Source: Micromonospora sp. NBRC 110009 (GTDB lineage Bacteria; Actinomycetota; Actinomycetes; Mycobacteriales; Micromonosporaceae). From it: a stretch of 64,000 nucleotides of DNA. The stretch covers positions 2,604,001 to 2,668,000 of the forward strand of contig NZ_CP130427.1 in NCBI RefSeq assembly GCF_030518795.1, in the 5' to 3' direction. The notes beneath the pieces are model-generated. The model made no database searches. It saw nothing but the letters and a program-made list of their open reading frames with translations, and was not told the origin of the DNA. Position numbers and translations under genes: made by a program. Below are positions 1-8,346 of this stretch, piece after piece. Positions within the stretch are counted from its first letter, which is position 1; each line of letters starts with the position of its first letter.

Positions 1-2
1 AC

Positions 3-104
3 ATCTGGAACAACACCGGCGACGCGGCGTACCTGCGCAACTCCGCCGGCACCTCGATCGACACCTGCTTCTGGGGCAGCAGCGGCGGCTACACCTACTG
101 CTGA
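3..104 (+). CDS. C-terminal end of a lamin-tail-domain (LTD) protein, partial
   Basis: The reading frame is open from the window edge to a TGA and encodes the last 33 residues of a protein. The residues include IWNNTGDAAYLRNSAG, then a Cys, a Trp-Gly and a final GGYTYC. This matches the last strands of bacterial lamin-tail domains, which commonly end in a CxWG...YxYC pattern. Such domains usually sit at the C-terminus of secreted nucleases or wall-associated proteins, so the full product is probably extracellular. What precedes the domain lies outside the window. The gene is convergent with the hydrolase at 172-975 and shares its terminator. Confidence 0.6.
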   Translation: MWNNTGDAAYLRNSAGTSIDTCFWGSSGGYTYC

Positions 105-115
105 CCCACTAGACC

Positions 116-155
116 CGCGACGCCGGCTCCCCGGTCCCAGGGAGCCGGCGTCGCG
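116..155. terminator. Bidirectional hairpin terminator
   Basis: A perfect 16-bp inverted repeat (116-131 pairs with 140-155, 8-nt loop) lies between the convergent LTD gene (stop at 104) and hydrolase gene (stop at 172). It can serve both strands. There is no long T-tract, as is usual in high-GC actinobacteria. Confidence 0.8.
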
Positions 156-171
156 CGGGTGTGCGGCGTCC

Positions 172-975
172 TCAGCCGAGCAGGGCGTCGCGCAGCGCGG
201 CGGCGAGCACGTCCGGCGGGACCTCGTGGAAGCCACCCGCCAGGCTGAGGTCGGTGGCGCCGGGAATCGCCCCGGCGGTCGCCGTGGCGGCGTCGCGCAG
301 CCAGTCCGGGCTGCCCGTGCTCGCCACCACGACGGTCGGGACGGTGATCCTGCCGAGCCGGTCGGCGGGCAGTCCACCGTAGCCGGTGACCGTGGTGTCG
401 TAGGCCAGCGTATGCGCCAGCCCCTCCATCCAGGGCCACTCCGGCGCGCCGCGCATCCCGGCGACCGCCGCGGGCGGCACCCCGACCGCGTCGGTCAGGA
501 ACAGCTCCACCGCGTCGCCGCGCCGGCCGCCCGCCACCAGCTCGGTCAGCCGCTCGGCCAGCCCGGGCTTGCGGCCGCCGTGCGCGCCGGCCTGGAACGG
601 TGGCTCGAAGAGCGCCAGCCCGGTCACCGGCAGACCCTCGGCCGCCGCGTAGGCGGCGAGGATCGCCCCGGAGGAGAGGCCGTAGAGAAAAGCGGTGCCG
701 CCCGCCCGGCTCAGCAGGGCCGCCAGGTCCTCGATCTCCCGCTGCACCGCGTACGGCCCGGTGTCCCCGCTGTCGCCGCGGCCACGCCGGTCGTAGCCGT
801 ACACGGTGAAGTCGGAGGCCAGCGCGGCGCCGAGCGGACGGGTGGTGCCGCGGTCGTTGAAGGCCCCGCCGACCAGGACGATCGGCGGCCCCTCGCCGGC
901 CGTCTCGTAGGCGATCGTGGTGCCGTCGGCGGACCGCACCGTGTCCACCGTCCAGGTGGTGCCGTTCGACGTCAT
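172..975 (-). CDS. Alpha/beta-fold hydrolase
   Basis: This 267-residue cytoplasmic enzyme has the alpha/beta-hydrolase layout. There is an HGG-like oxyanion stretch (VLVGGAFNDRG, about 33-43), the nucleophile elbow GLSSG (99-103, Ser101), and a C-terminal GGFHEVPP with the likely catalytic His near residue 249. It resembles the small actinobacterial hydrolases related to haloperoxidases and esterases, and the substrate cannot be told. ATG at 975 is preceded by AGGAAAG, a good ribosome-binding site. It is a single gene, divergent from the nucleotidase at 1260. No signal peptide is visible. Confidence 0.85.
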   Translation of the reverse strand: MTSNGTTWTVDTVRSADGTTIAYETAGEGPPIVLVGGAFNDRGTTRPLGAALASDFTVYGYDRRGRGDSGDTGPYAVQREIEDLAALLSRAGGTAFLYGLSSGAILAAYAAAEGLPVTGLALFEPPFQAGAHGGRKPGLAERLTELVAGGRRGDAVELFLTDAVGVPPAAVAGMRGAPEWPWMEGLAHTLAYDTTVTGYGGLPADRLGRITVPTVVVASTGSPDWLRDAATATAGAIPGATDLSLAGGFHEVPPDVLAAALRDALLG

Positions 976-1259
976 GGCTACTTTCCTAGTGCAGACGGCC
1001 GGCTTACGGTGGCCGTGAAGGAATTCACCTGCCAGTCATGTCGGACTCGTCGGGCAGACCGGTGCAAGTCGCCGGCCATATCCGCTGTTCTGTTGTACTG
1101 GCCCGGTCGACCAATCACGTGTCGGATGGCAAGCTTTCTCCGGCGGGTGGTGTCCCCCGACTGCCGCCTTCCGCGATCGACCCCTGTCACGGCACGGATC
1201 AGGGTCGCCGGACGAACCATCGCCCGGACAGCCACGCGCCGAACCTCATGAGGAGTTCC

Positions 1260-2999
1260 ATGTCCGTCCCCGGGATGCGTCGGGCCGCCGTCGGCCTGGC
1301 CGCGCTCGCCGCGACCGCGTTCACCGCGGTCGCCGTCAACCCCAACCAGGCCGAGGCCGACCCCAAGCCGGTCGACGTCAAGCTGCTCGCGATCAACGAC
1401 TTCCACGGCAACCTCGAGCCGCCGACCGGCTCGAGCGGCACCATCGCCGGGCAGGCCGCCGGCGGCGCGGAATACCTGGCCACCCAGCTCAACAAGCTGC
1501 GCGGCACCACCGAGGAAGAGCGGGAGCGGACCGTCACGGTCGCCGCCGGTGACCTGATCGGCGCCTCCCCGCTGCTCTCCGCGGCCTTCCACGACGAGCC
1601 GACCATCGAGGAGATGAACCTCGCCGGGCTCGAGTTCACCAGCGTGGGCAACCACGAGTTCGACGAGGGCGCTACCGAGCTGCTCCGGATGCAGAACGGC
1701 GGCTGCCACCCGGTGGACGGCTGCGCCGACGGCACCCCGTTCGCGGGCGCCAAGTTCCAGTACCTGTCGGCGAACGCCTTCAAGACCGCCACCGGCCAGC
1801 CGCTGCTGCCGCCGTACGGCATCAAGAAGATCGACGGCGTCAAGGTCGGCTTCATCGGGATGACCCTCGAGGGCACCCCGCAGATCGTCAGCCAGCAGGG
1901 CGTCGCCGGCCTGTCCTTCGCCGACGAGGCGGACACCGCCAACAAGTACGCCCGCATCCTGCAGGCCCAGGGCGTGCAGTCCATCGTCGTGCTGCTGCAC
2001 GAGGGCGGCGTGCAGAACGGCGGCGGCATCAACGACTGCACCGGGTTCAGCGGCCCGATCGTCGACATCGCCAACCGGATGGACCCGGCGATCGACGTGA
2101 TCGTCAGCGGGCACACCCACGCCGCGTACAACTGCAACATCAACGGCAAGCTGGTGACCTCCGCCAGCTCGTTCGGTCGCCTGGTCACCGACATCGACCT
2201 GAAGGTCGACCGGCGCAGCGGCGACGTGATCAGCGCCAAGGCGAACAACGTCGTGGTCACCCGGAACGTCCCGAAGGACCCGGCCAGCACCGAGCTGATC
2301 AACCACTACAAGACCGCGCTCGGCCCGGTCGCCGACAAGGTGGTCGGCGAGACCACCGCCGCGATCACCAAGACCCAGGAGAACCTGTACCAGACCGGGG
2401 TCGACGCCAACGGCAAGCCGACGTACCAGACCGGTGAATCGCCGCTCGGCAACCTGATCGCCGACGCCCAGCTCGCCGCGACCGACAACGAGCAGAACGC
2501 GGTTGCCGCCTTCATGAACCCCGGTGGGGTGCGCGCCGACATCGACGCCGGCCCGGTCACCTACGCCGAGGCGTTCACCGTCCAGCCGTTCGCCAACAAC
2601 CTGGTGACCCTGGACCTGACCGGTGCTCAGCTGTACTGCATGCTGGAGCAGCAGTTCACCGTGGCCCGCGTGCTGTACGCGTCCTCGACCGTGCACTACG
2701 TCGTCGACACCAACGGCACCACCGCGCCCGCCGGCTCGCCGTGCAGCGGCACCCGGGTGGTCCGGGGCAGCCTCACCATCAACGGCACCCCGGTCACCGA
2801 CACCGCGACCTACCGGGTCACGGTGAACAACTTCCTCTCCGGTGGTGGCGACGGCTTCAGCGTCCTCCCCGGTGGCACGAACGCGGTCACCGGCATGATC
2901 GACCTGGACGCCTTCACCGCGTACCTGACCGAGAAGTCGCCGGTTTCCCCGCCGGCGCTGGACCGGATCCAGACCACCGCGGAGGTCCCCGCCGCCTGA
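1260..2999 (+). CDS. Secreted bifunctional metallophosphatase/5'-nucleotidase (UshA-like)
   Basis: The 579-residue product belongs to the two-domain 5'-nucleotidase family, which hydrolyses nucleotides and other phosphomonoesters outside the cell to recover nucleosides and phosphate. A Sec signal peptide ending near AEA (residue 32) is followed by the calcineurin-like domain with AINDFHGN, GNHEFDEG and SGHTHAAYNC. The C-terminal nucleotidase domain has NPGGVRADI, QPFANNL and the substrate-loop motif NFLSGGGDGF. I chose ATG 1260 over ATG 1248 because AGGAG at 1251-1255 sits just in front of it and the signal peptide then has normal length. No wall anchor is visible, so the product is probably released. 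Confidence 0.92.
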   Translation: MSVPGMRRAAVGLAALAATAFTAVAVNPNQAEADPKPVDVKLLAINDFHGNLEPPTGSSGTIAGQAAGGAEYLATQLNKLRGTTEEERERTVTVAAGDLIGASPLLSAAFHDEPTIEEMNLAGLEFTSVGNHEFDEGATELLRMQNGGCHPVDGCADGTPFAGAKFQYLSANAFKTATGQPLLPPYGIKKIDGVKVGFIGMTLEGTPQIVSQQGVAGLSFADEADTANKYARILQAQGVQSIVVLLHEGGVQNGGGINDCTGFSGPIVDIANRMDPAIDVIVSGHTHAAYNCNINGKLVTSASSFGRLVTDIDLKVDRRSGDVISAKANNVVVTRNVPKDPASTELINHYKTALGPVADKVVGETTAAITKTQENLYQTGVDANGKPTYQTGESPLGNLIADAQLAATDNEQNAVAAFMNPGGVRADIDAGPVTYAEAFTVQPFANNLVTLDLTGAQLYCMLEQQFTVARVLYASSTVHYVVDTNGTTAPAGSPCSGTRVVRGSLTINGTPVTDTATYRVTVNNFLSGGGDGFSVLPGGTNAVTGMIDLDAFTAYLTEKSPVSPPALDRIQTTAEVPAA

Positions 3000-3016
3000 C
3001 GGCGAACCCGTACGAC

Positions 3017-3050
3017 GACGGGCCCCGGAGCTGAAGCTCCGGGGCCCGTC
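3017..3050. terminator. Bidirectional hairpin terminator
   Basis: A perfect 15-bp stem (3017-3031 with 3036-3050) and TGAA tetraloop lie between the convergent nucleotidase (stop 2999) and MFS gene (stop 3082). Confidence 0.88.
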
Positions 3051-3081
3051 CGCTGTTCCGGGGCCCGTCCCCGGGACGCCC

Positions 3082-4371
3082 TCACGCCTGCGCGGCCGCC
3101 GGCTCCCGGACGGGACGCGGTACCCGGTCGGGCCGGCCGTCCTGGGCGGGGGTGAGCAGCCGGCCCAGGGTCAGGGCCATGACCGAGGCGATCAGGGAGC
3201 CGCCCACCACGAACGCCACCCAGATCCGCCCGTGCGCCGCCCCCATCAACGGGCCGGCGGTGACCGGGCCGATGATCCCGCTGATCCCGAAGATCATCGA
3301 GCTCATCGCGTTGTAGCGGCCGCGCAGCTCGTCGGTGGCGAGGGCGTTGGTCAGGGCCGGCATCACCGGCGAGAGCATCGTCTCGCCGAACCCGAAGATC
3401 GCCGAGCAGGCCACCACGCCGAGCGCGGCGAGCAGCGCGTTGCCCGTGCCGACCAGGCCGGCCGCGCCGAGGACCAGCCAGGCGGTCGCGAAGACCGCGC
3501 CCACGGCGGCCAGCGCCCTCGTCCGGCTGCGCCCCTCCATCCGGCGGATCACCAGCAGCTGGGCGAGCACGATCATGACGGTGTTGCAGGCGAGCGCCCA
3601 GGCCACCACCCGCGGCGTCACCTCGACCACTCGCACCGAATACGCCGCGAAGCCCACCTCGATCTGCGCGTAGCCGCAGGTGGTGAGCACCAGGCCGAAG
3701 AGCACCAGGCGCCGGAACGGCCGGTCCCGCAGCACGGTGAGGTAGCCCCCGGCCGGACGACCGGCCTCGGCCGCCGGGGCCTGTGCCAGCCGGTGCCCGA
3801 CGTGCGGCAGGGTCAGCAGGATCAGGCCGGGCATCAGGTAGCTCAGCGCGTCCAGCAGGTAGATCGCCTGGAAGGTGACCGGGCGGGCGATGTCGACCAC
3901 CGCGCCGGAGATCACGCCGCCGATGCCGATGCCGAGGTTGAGCAGGGCGAACTGGAGACCGAACACCCGCTGCCGCTCGCCGTCGCCGGTGAGCGAGGCG
4001 AGGATCGTGGTCTGCCCGGACCAGAGCGCCGAGCCGCCCACCGCGATCAGGGTGCTGACCGCGAACGCCGTGCCGACCGAGTCGACCAGCGCCAGCGAGC
4101 CGGTGCCGACCGCCTCGACCGCCAGGCAGGGCAGCACCACCCGGCGGGCACCGAACCGGTCGATCAGCGTCCCGCCGAGCGGGGAGAGGGCGAGCGTCAC
4201 GGCGCCGAACCAGCCGATCACCAGGCCGGCCTGGTTGTCACTCAGCCCGCGCACGTCGGTGAGGTAGATGAAAAGGAAGGGCAGGGTCAGGCCGCGCCCG
4301 ACGGCCGACAGCAGGGTGCCCAGCAGGATCCGACGGGCTTCAGGGCGGGTGGGTAGGGCGCGGCGCAGCAT
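3082..4371 (-). CDS. MFS transporter
   Basis: The 429-residue integral membrane protein shows about twelve hydrophobic segments and the major-facilitator loop signature between the second and third helices (GGTLIDRFGARR, about 60-71). A second Arg-rich cytoplasmic loop follows helix 6, so it has the usual 6+6 organisation. It resembles actinobacterial DHA1-type multidrug exporters. The substrate is unknown and no regulator or enzyme gene is linked. It is transcribed alone toward the nucleotidase gene, and a terminator for the next operon lies just upstream. Confidence 0.85.
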   Translation of the reverse strand: MLRRALPTRPEARRILLGTLLSAVGRGLTLPFLFIYLTDVRGLSDNQAGLVIGWFGAVTLALSPLGGTLIDRFGARRVVLPCLAVEAVGTGSLALVDSVGTAFAVSTLIAVGGSALWSGQTTILASLTGDGERQRVFGLQFALLNLGIGIGGVISGAVVDIARPVTFQAIYLLDALSYLMPGLILLTLPHVGHRLAQAPAAEAGRPAGGYLTVLRDRPFRRLVLFGLVLTTCGYAQIEVGFAAYSVRVVEVTPRVVAWALACNTVMIVLAQLLVIRRMEGRSRTRALAAVGAVFATAWLVLGAAGLVGTGNALLAALGVVACSAIFGFGETMLSPVMPALTNALATDELRGRYNAMSSMIFGISGIIGPVTAGPLMGAAHGRIWVAFVVGGSLIASVMALTLGRLLTPAQDGRPDRVPRPVREPAAAQA

Positions 4372-4422
4372 GCCTGGATTCTGTTGCGGGGGTACGACAG
4401 GCGGCGAGCGGTTTTCGGGTGG

Positions 4423-4457
4423 CCCACCTCACCCCGCAGAGGGCGGGGTGAGGTGGG
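4423..4457 (-). terminator. Terminator of the repeat-protein/M50 peptidase operon
   Basis: A perfect 15-bp stem (4423-4437 with 4443-4457) with a 5-nt loop begins 2 nt after the stop of the peptidase gene and ends the two-gene unit on the minus strand. Confidence 0.85.
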
Positions 4458-4459
4458 TC

Positions 4460-6919
4460 TCAACCCGTCGGCGTCGGGCTCACCGACCCGTCGACGGTGG
4501 CGGCCGAGGGTGACCCCTCAGGCGTGGCGGCCGACGGGCTGGTGTCCGATGGGGAAGCCGCCGGCGAGGTCGAGCCGGAGCCGGCGGGCGACGGCACCGG
4601 GGTCTCCGGGGCCGGTGTGGTGGGACCGGCGGGCGCCGACGGTGCCATGGACGTTGCGTCGCTGGGGCTGAGTGTCGTGCCCTCGGTCGGCATCGGGGTC
4701 GCGGCGGTCCCGGTGGGCGTGCTTCCGGCGTTCGCCGCCACGGCCGGGTCCTGCTCGATGACGGCCGCGATCCGCGCCCGGTAACCCTCCAGGCGGGCCT
4801 GGATCTGCTGCGGGCTGAGCCCCTGGAGGTGCTGGCCGAACTCCTCGATCTCCTGCCACAGCGCGGTGAGGCGGTCCTTCGTGCCGTCGCTCAGCCCCTC
4901 GGGCACGGTCACCACGAGTTGCGAGGCCAGCGCGTACGTCAGGCACTCCCGGCAGGAGTAGTTGACGGCCACCGACACGTTCTCCGGCACGACGATGTCG
5001 GCGGGACCGACGACGAGCACCACCTGGAACGAGACCGCGACGGTGCGGCAGTCCCGGCACCTCGCCAGGGCGTACGCCTCGTTGCGGTTGTCCACGTCCC
5101 CCTCGGTGACCCACACGAGCGCGAAGGCCACGTCATAGACGGTGGAGCCGTCCCGGGTGTTGACGGCCAGGGCCTGGTTGTCCCCCGGACCCGGTGCCTC
5201 CGGCGCGTGGAACGGGAAGACCCAGGCCGGTTGCGTGGGGCCGCCGACCGCGGGGGTGGCGGGGTGCCGGGGCACCAGGACGAGCGCCAGCCGCTGCTCA
5301 CCTCCCGCGGGCGGCGGATCGGTGCGGGGCCAGGCAGTGGTCACGGTGCCCCGGTCCCCGACCTGGAGGGTCCGGTCGACCGCCGGCACTGCGGAATGCC
5401 GATGCCCGGCGGGCAGTGCGTCGGCGACGGTGCCGCGCTCGTTCTCCTGCACCGGCTGGTACTTCTCCGGGGCCGGCCACCAGGCCCACACCAGCGCCGC
5501 CGCCACCGCGCCGCCGGCCACCAGCGCGCCGGCTCGGCGCAGCGGGCGGCTCGCCGTGGCCCGCCAGACCGACCGCACGGTCCGCCGAACCAGCCGGATC
5601 AGGAGGTACGCCGTGCCGAGCAGGGGCAGGCAGATGGCGAGCACGGACAGCAGCCGGAGGCCGATGCTCGGGACGTCCCCGTCCGCCCAGTTCGCGACCA
5701 GCAGCACGGACTGCCGTTGCAGGCCCTGCCAGGCGGTCGCGACCACCCGGGGCAGGGCCGTCACCATCAGCACCAGCGTCAGCAGCAGCAGCGGCACCAC
5801 GACCAGGACCCACAGGGTCACCACCAGCCGGGCCCACGGCTTCAGCACCTTGGCTTCCGGGCGATTCCACCGGGTCGGGAGCAGGCCGAGCAGCGTCGGC
5901 CGGATGCGGGAGTAGAGGTCCGGCACGCCGGTCAGGTCCGCCAGGATGTGGTAGCCGTCGAAGCGGACGAACGGTGCCAGCTGCCGGAGCATCTGCAGCA
6001 CCTGGGCCACGATGATGAGCAGCAACGCGTCCCACCGGATGACCGCCCAGGTGGCGAAGATGGCCACCGCGACGATCGCGTTGAAGTACAGGCCGCCGAG
6101 GTCGACCCGGATCCGGCCGGCCCGTCCCAGGCGGTAACTGTCGTCGACGTTGGTGTAGAAGGCGGGCCAGACCAGGTACAGCCCCACGCCCATGGCGCCG
6201 GGGGTGGCGCCGCCGTACCGGCAGGCCGCGGCGTGCCCGAACTCGTGGAAGCCGGCCGAGACGATGGTGATCGCGAAAACCAGCAGCAGCAGACCCGGCT
6301 TGTCGAACGCCTGGTGGGTGGCGGAGGCCAGCCCCTTCTCGAACAGCACCCATCCGGTGGACAGCAGGAAGGCGGCCAGGACGACGGCGACGACCAGCGG
6401 GCGGAACAGGACGGCGAACGGCCTGGTGACTCGCCGGGTCATCGTGGGGTTGGAGACGACGAGCCGGAACCGCAGCGCCAGCAGTGGATTGGCCTTTCGC
6501 GCCGCCGGCGCGGATCCGTCAGGTCGCCCGACGAGTCCGAGCGGGCGCAGCTTCTGCACGGTCAACATCCGGACGTTGTCCGCGGTGACCAGACGGTCGA
6601 TCCTCCCGGTGACCAGCGCCGCGATCTCCGGGTAGCCGCGCCGGCCGTCCATCGCCTCGAGGATGAGGTACAGCAGCCGGGTGAGCTGGCAGGTCTGGCC
6701 GTCGGCACGCCGTACCAGCCCGGGTGGCTGGCGGTACCCGGAGCCCGGCAGCTCGCCCAGCAGTTCCAGTCCCGGCGCGTGGACGGGCACCTCCCGCGGA
6801 TCGGATCCGGTGTGTTCGGCGGTGCCCGGGTCCGGTTCGGGCCCCGCAGGGCGGGGCACCGTGCGCGCGGCGCCCCGCCCCGGCGAGGTACGCGGATCGA
6901 GTGGCGAGATCACACTCAT
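4460..6919 (-). CDS. Multi-pass membrane M50-like zinc peptidase with PqqD/RRE-like N-terminus and Cys-pair exodomain
   Basis: The product has 819 residues. Residues about 50-130 look like a PqqD-type winged helix (RiPP recognition element-like). The membrane part follows, with HEFGH at 225-229 (zinc ligands plus catalytic Glu) and FDGYHILADL at 320-329, where the Asp-Gly of M50 proteases supplies the third ligand. After further helices, a final helix (about 466-482) leads to an extracytoplasmic region with two CxxC pairs (CRDC 621-624, CREC 656-659), then a short helical stretch and a Pro/Thr/Ser-rich tail (about 730-819). It resembles proteins annotated as putative peptide zinc metalloproteases. 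It starts 5 nt after the stop of the repeat protein at 6925-7605, so that protein is the likely substrate or partner. The RRE assignment is by pattern only. Confidence 0.75.
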   Translation of the reverse strand: MSVISPLDPRTSPGRGAARTVPRPAGPEPDPGTAEHTGSDPREVPVHAPGLELLGELPGSGYRQPPGLVRRADGQTCQLTRLLYLILEAMDGRRGYPEIAALVTGRIDRLVTADNVRMLTVQKLRPLGLVGRPDGSAPAARKANPLLALRFRLVVSNPTMTRRVTRPFAVLFRPLVVAVVLAAFLLSTGWVLFEKGLASATHQAFDKPGLLLLVFAITIVSAGFHEFGHAAACRYGGATPGAMGVGLYLVWPAFYTNVDDSYRLGRAGRIRVDLGGLYFNAIVAVAIFATWAVIRWDALLLIIVAQVLQMLRQLAPFVRFDGYHILADLTGVPDLYSRIRPTLLGLLPTRWNRPEAKVLKPWARLVVTLWVLVVVPLLLLTLVLMVTALPRVVATAWQGLQRQSVLLVANWADGDVPSIGLRLLSVLAICLPLLGTAYLLIRLVRRTVRSVWRATASRPLRRAGALVAGGAVAAALVWAWWPAPEKYQPVQENERGTVADALPAGHRHSAVPAVDRTLQVGDRGTVTTAWPRTDPPPAGGEQRLALVLVPRHPATPAVGGPTQPAWVFPFHAPEAPGPGDNQALAVNTRDGSTVYDVAFALVWVTEGDVDNRNEAYALARCRDCRTVAVSFQVVLVVGPADIVVPENVSVAVNYSCRECLTYALASQLVVTVPEGLSDGTKDRLTALWQEIEEFGQHLQGLSPQQIQARLEGYRARIAAVIEQDPAVAANAGSTPTGTAATPMPTEGTTLSPSDATSMAPSAPAGPTTPAPETPVPSPAGSGSTSPAASPSDTSPSAATPEGSPSAATVDGSVSPTPTG

Positions 6920-6924
6920 CGGCG

Positions 6925-7605
6925 CTACTGGGTGATCTCGGCCTGCTGGTCGGCCGTGGCCTCGGCCGTGACGTCGTCGAGATGCTGGGTGATGATCGCG
7001 TCCTGCTGCGAGATGGCGGTGGCGCTGGAGTCCACCGAGGCGACGTTCGCGGAGACGGCGGCGTCGATCGGCGCCGCGACGTTGGCGTTGGCGGCGACCG
7101 CGCCCGCGACCGGGGCGGCGAGGTCCGTGTCGAGGGCCACCTTGACGTCGACGTTGAGCAGGTCGCCGTCGAGCATCGACGCCGGGTCGGTCGGGACACT
7201 GACGTCCCCGTCGGTCGTGCCGCCGCCGGTGGTCCCGGGATCGGTGGTGCCCGGGTCGGTCGTGCCGCCGTCGATCATGTCGTTGGACTGGTCGATCGCG
7301 CTGTCCTGCGGAGCGGTGGCGATCGCGTGGCCGGAGATGGCTTGGTCGATGAGGACGCCCTGGTCGGACAGGGCGGCCGCGGTCGAGCCGGTGGAGAGGA
7401 TGTTCGCCCCGACCGCGGCGTCGATCGGGGCGGCGACATTGGCGTTGGCGGCCACCGCGAGGTCGATCGGCGCCGCGAGATCCAGTCCGAGGTCGAGGTC
7501 CACGTTGAGGTCAAGGAGAGAGATCACCTCCTTCGTGGGCAGCGCGGTCGCCGCCTCCGCGGCCAACTCGTCCAAAGTCAGGGGAGTCAGTTCTGGTGCG
7601 CTCAC
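6925..7605 (-). CDS. Duplicated ANANVAAPIDAAV-repeat protein, putative substrate of the adjacent M50 peptidase
   Basis: The 226-residue acidic protein contains no Cys and no signal peptide. Residues 1-30 (LTLDELAAEAATALPTKE) look like an amphipathic leader of the kind seen in actinobacterial RiPP precursors. Two homologous modules follow (about 30-92 and 149-209). Each begins with alternating Asp/hydrophobic residues (LNVDLDLGLDL; LNVDVKVALDTDL), continues with AANANVAAPIDAAV, and ends in a Ser/Thr/Gln/Asp stretch. A GTTDPG-type linker (about 112-133) joins them. I chose GTG 7605 because GGAG lies 5 nt upstream and codon use becomes typical there; the open frame upstream shows no coding character. 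Similar proteins are sometimes labelled peptidoglycan-binding, without a recognisable domain here. The function is unknown. Confidence 0.72.
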   Translation of the reverse strand: MSAPELTPLTLDELAAEAATALPTKEVISLLDLNVDLDLGLDLAAPIDLAVAANANVAAPIDAAVGANILSTGSTAAALSDQGVLIDQAISGHAIATAPQDSAIDQSNDMIDGGTTDPGTTDPGTTGGGTTDGDVSVPTDPASMLDGDLLNVDVKVALDTDLAAPVAGAVAANANVAAPIDAAVSANVASVDSSATAISQQDAIITQHLDDVTAEATADQQAEITQ

Positions 7606-7828
7606 GTCAGCTCCATTTCCCGTACGCGGGCGGCGTGCCATGGGTTCGTCATGACGTACGACCCGGCGGCCTCCGGCATCTCGGGCACCCTGGCCCGCTC
7701 GATCAACAGTGCGGAAACCTCTGCCCTGGATCTTCGAGCCGAAACATCTCGGCCGGTCCGACCACGGATGGCCGGCCCTCGGGATACGGCCGATGGGTTG
7801 TGTCGGTACCGTCTGCCATGCTGGCGCG

Positions 7829-8302
7829 GTGACCACGACCTGGCGCCACCTCCCCGCATCCGCCCGGGAGATCGCCGAGGCGGCCACGGCGGCCGTGACC
7901 GCCGCCGGTGACCGGAACATCGAGACGTACGGGCCGGCGGTGGAGCGGCTCACCGCCGCCGACCGGGCCGGGCTGGTGCTCGGCGGGGCAGTCCGGCTGC
8001 TGCTGGAGGAGACCCACCCGGACGGGCTGGACGGCGACGACGTCCGCCAGGTGCTGGAGCGGTGCGTCCGGTCGAGCGCGCAGTGGTGCCCCGAGGTCGA
8101 TCCGCACGTGCTGCTGGTGCTGCTGGCCAGCACCCTCGGCGTCTACGACCCCGGTGACGACGACGCCCCGCCCGGCCCACCGGCGATCGCCCGGCACGCC
8201 CCGTTGCTCGTGGCCGACCTGCTGGCGGTCACCGGGCGGCCCCTGGCGGACTACCTGACCGCGGCCTTCGCCGAGGTCGCCCGCACCGAGCTGCACGACT
8301 GA
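7829..8302 (+). CDS. Hypothetical protein, 157 aa
   Basis: A soluble 157-residue protein that I do not recognise. It is helical and Ala/Leu-rich, with an AERLTAADRAGLVLGG-like central part and a central Cys pair (CVRSSAQWC). No signal peptide or membrane segment is visible. GTG 7829 is the first start with typical codon use downstream; the open frame continues upstream but reads unlike protein. It is divergent from the repeat-protein operon (224 bp between starts), so the two could share regulation. It is convergent with the antiporter gene. Confidence 0.6.
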   Translation: MTTTWRHLPASAREIAEAATAAVTAAGDRNIETYGPAVERLTAADRAGLVLGGAVRLLLEETHPDGLDGDDVRQVLERCVRSSAQWCPEVDPHVLLVLLASTLGVYDPGDDDAPPGPPAIARHAPLLVADLLAVTGRPLADYLTAAFAEVARTELHD

Positions 8303-8346
8303 CGGCCACCCGGCCGGCGACCGCGCCGCGGGTCGGGGACGCCGGC

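Noticed and set aside
7113..7280. Short GT-rich repeats as a possible CRISPR or microsatellite
   Set aside because: They are codons of the GTTDPG linker in the repeat protein; no spacers or regular repeat units exist. No CRISPR array is present in the window.
4460..7605. A complete daptide or lanthipeptide cluster
   Set aside because: No lanthionine synthetase, decarboxylase, aminotransferase or ABC exporter is adjacent; only the peptidase and a large repeat protein are present.
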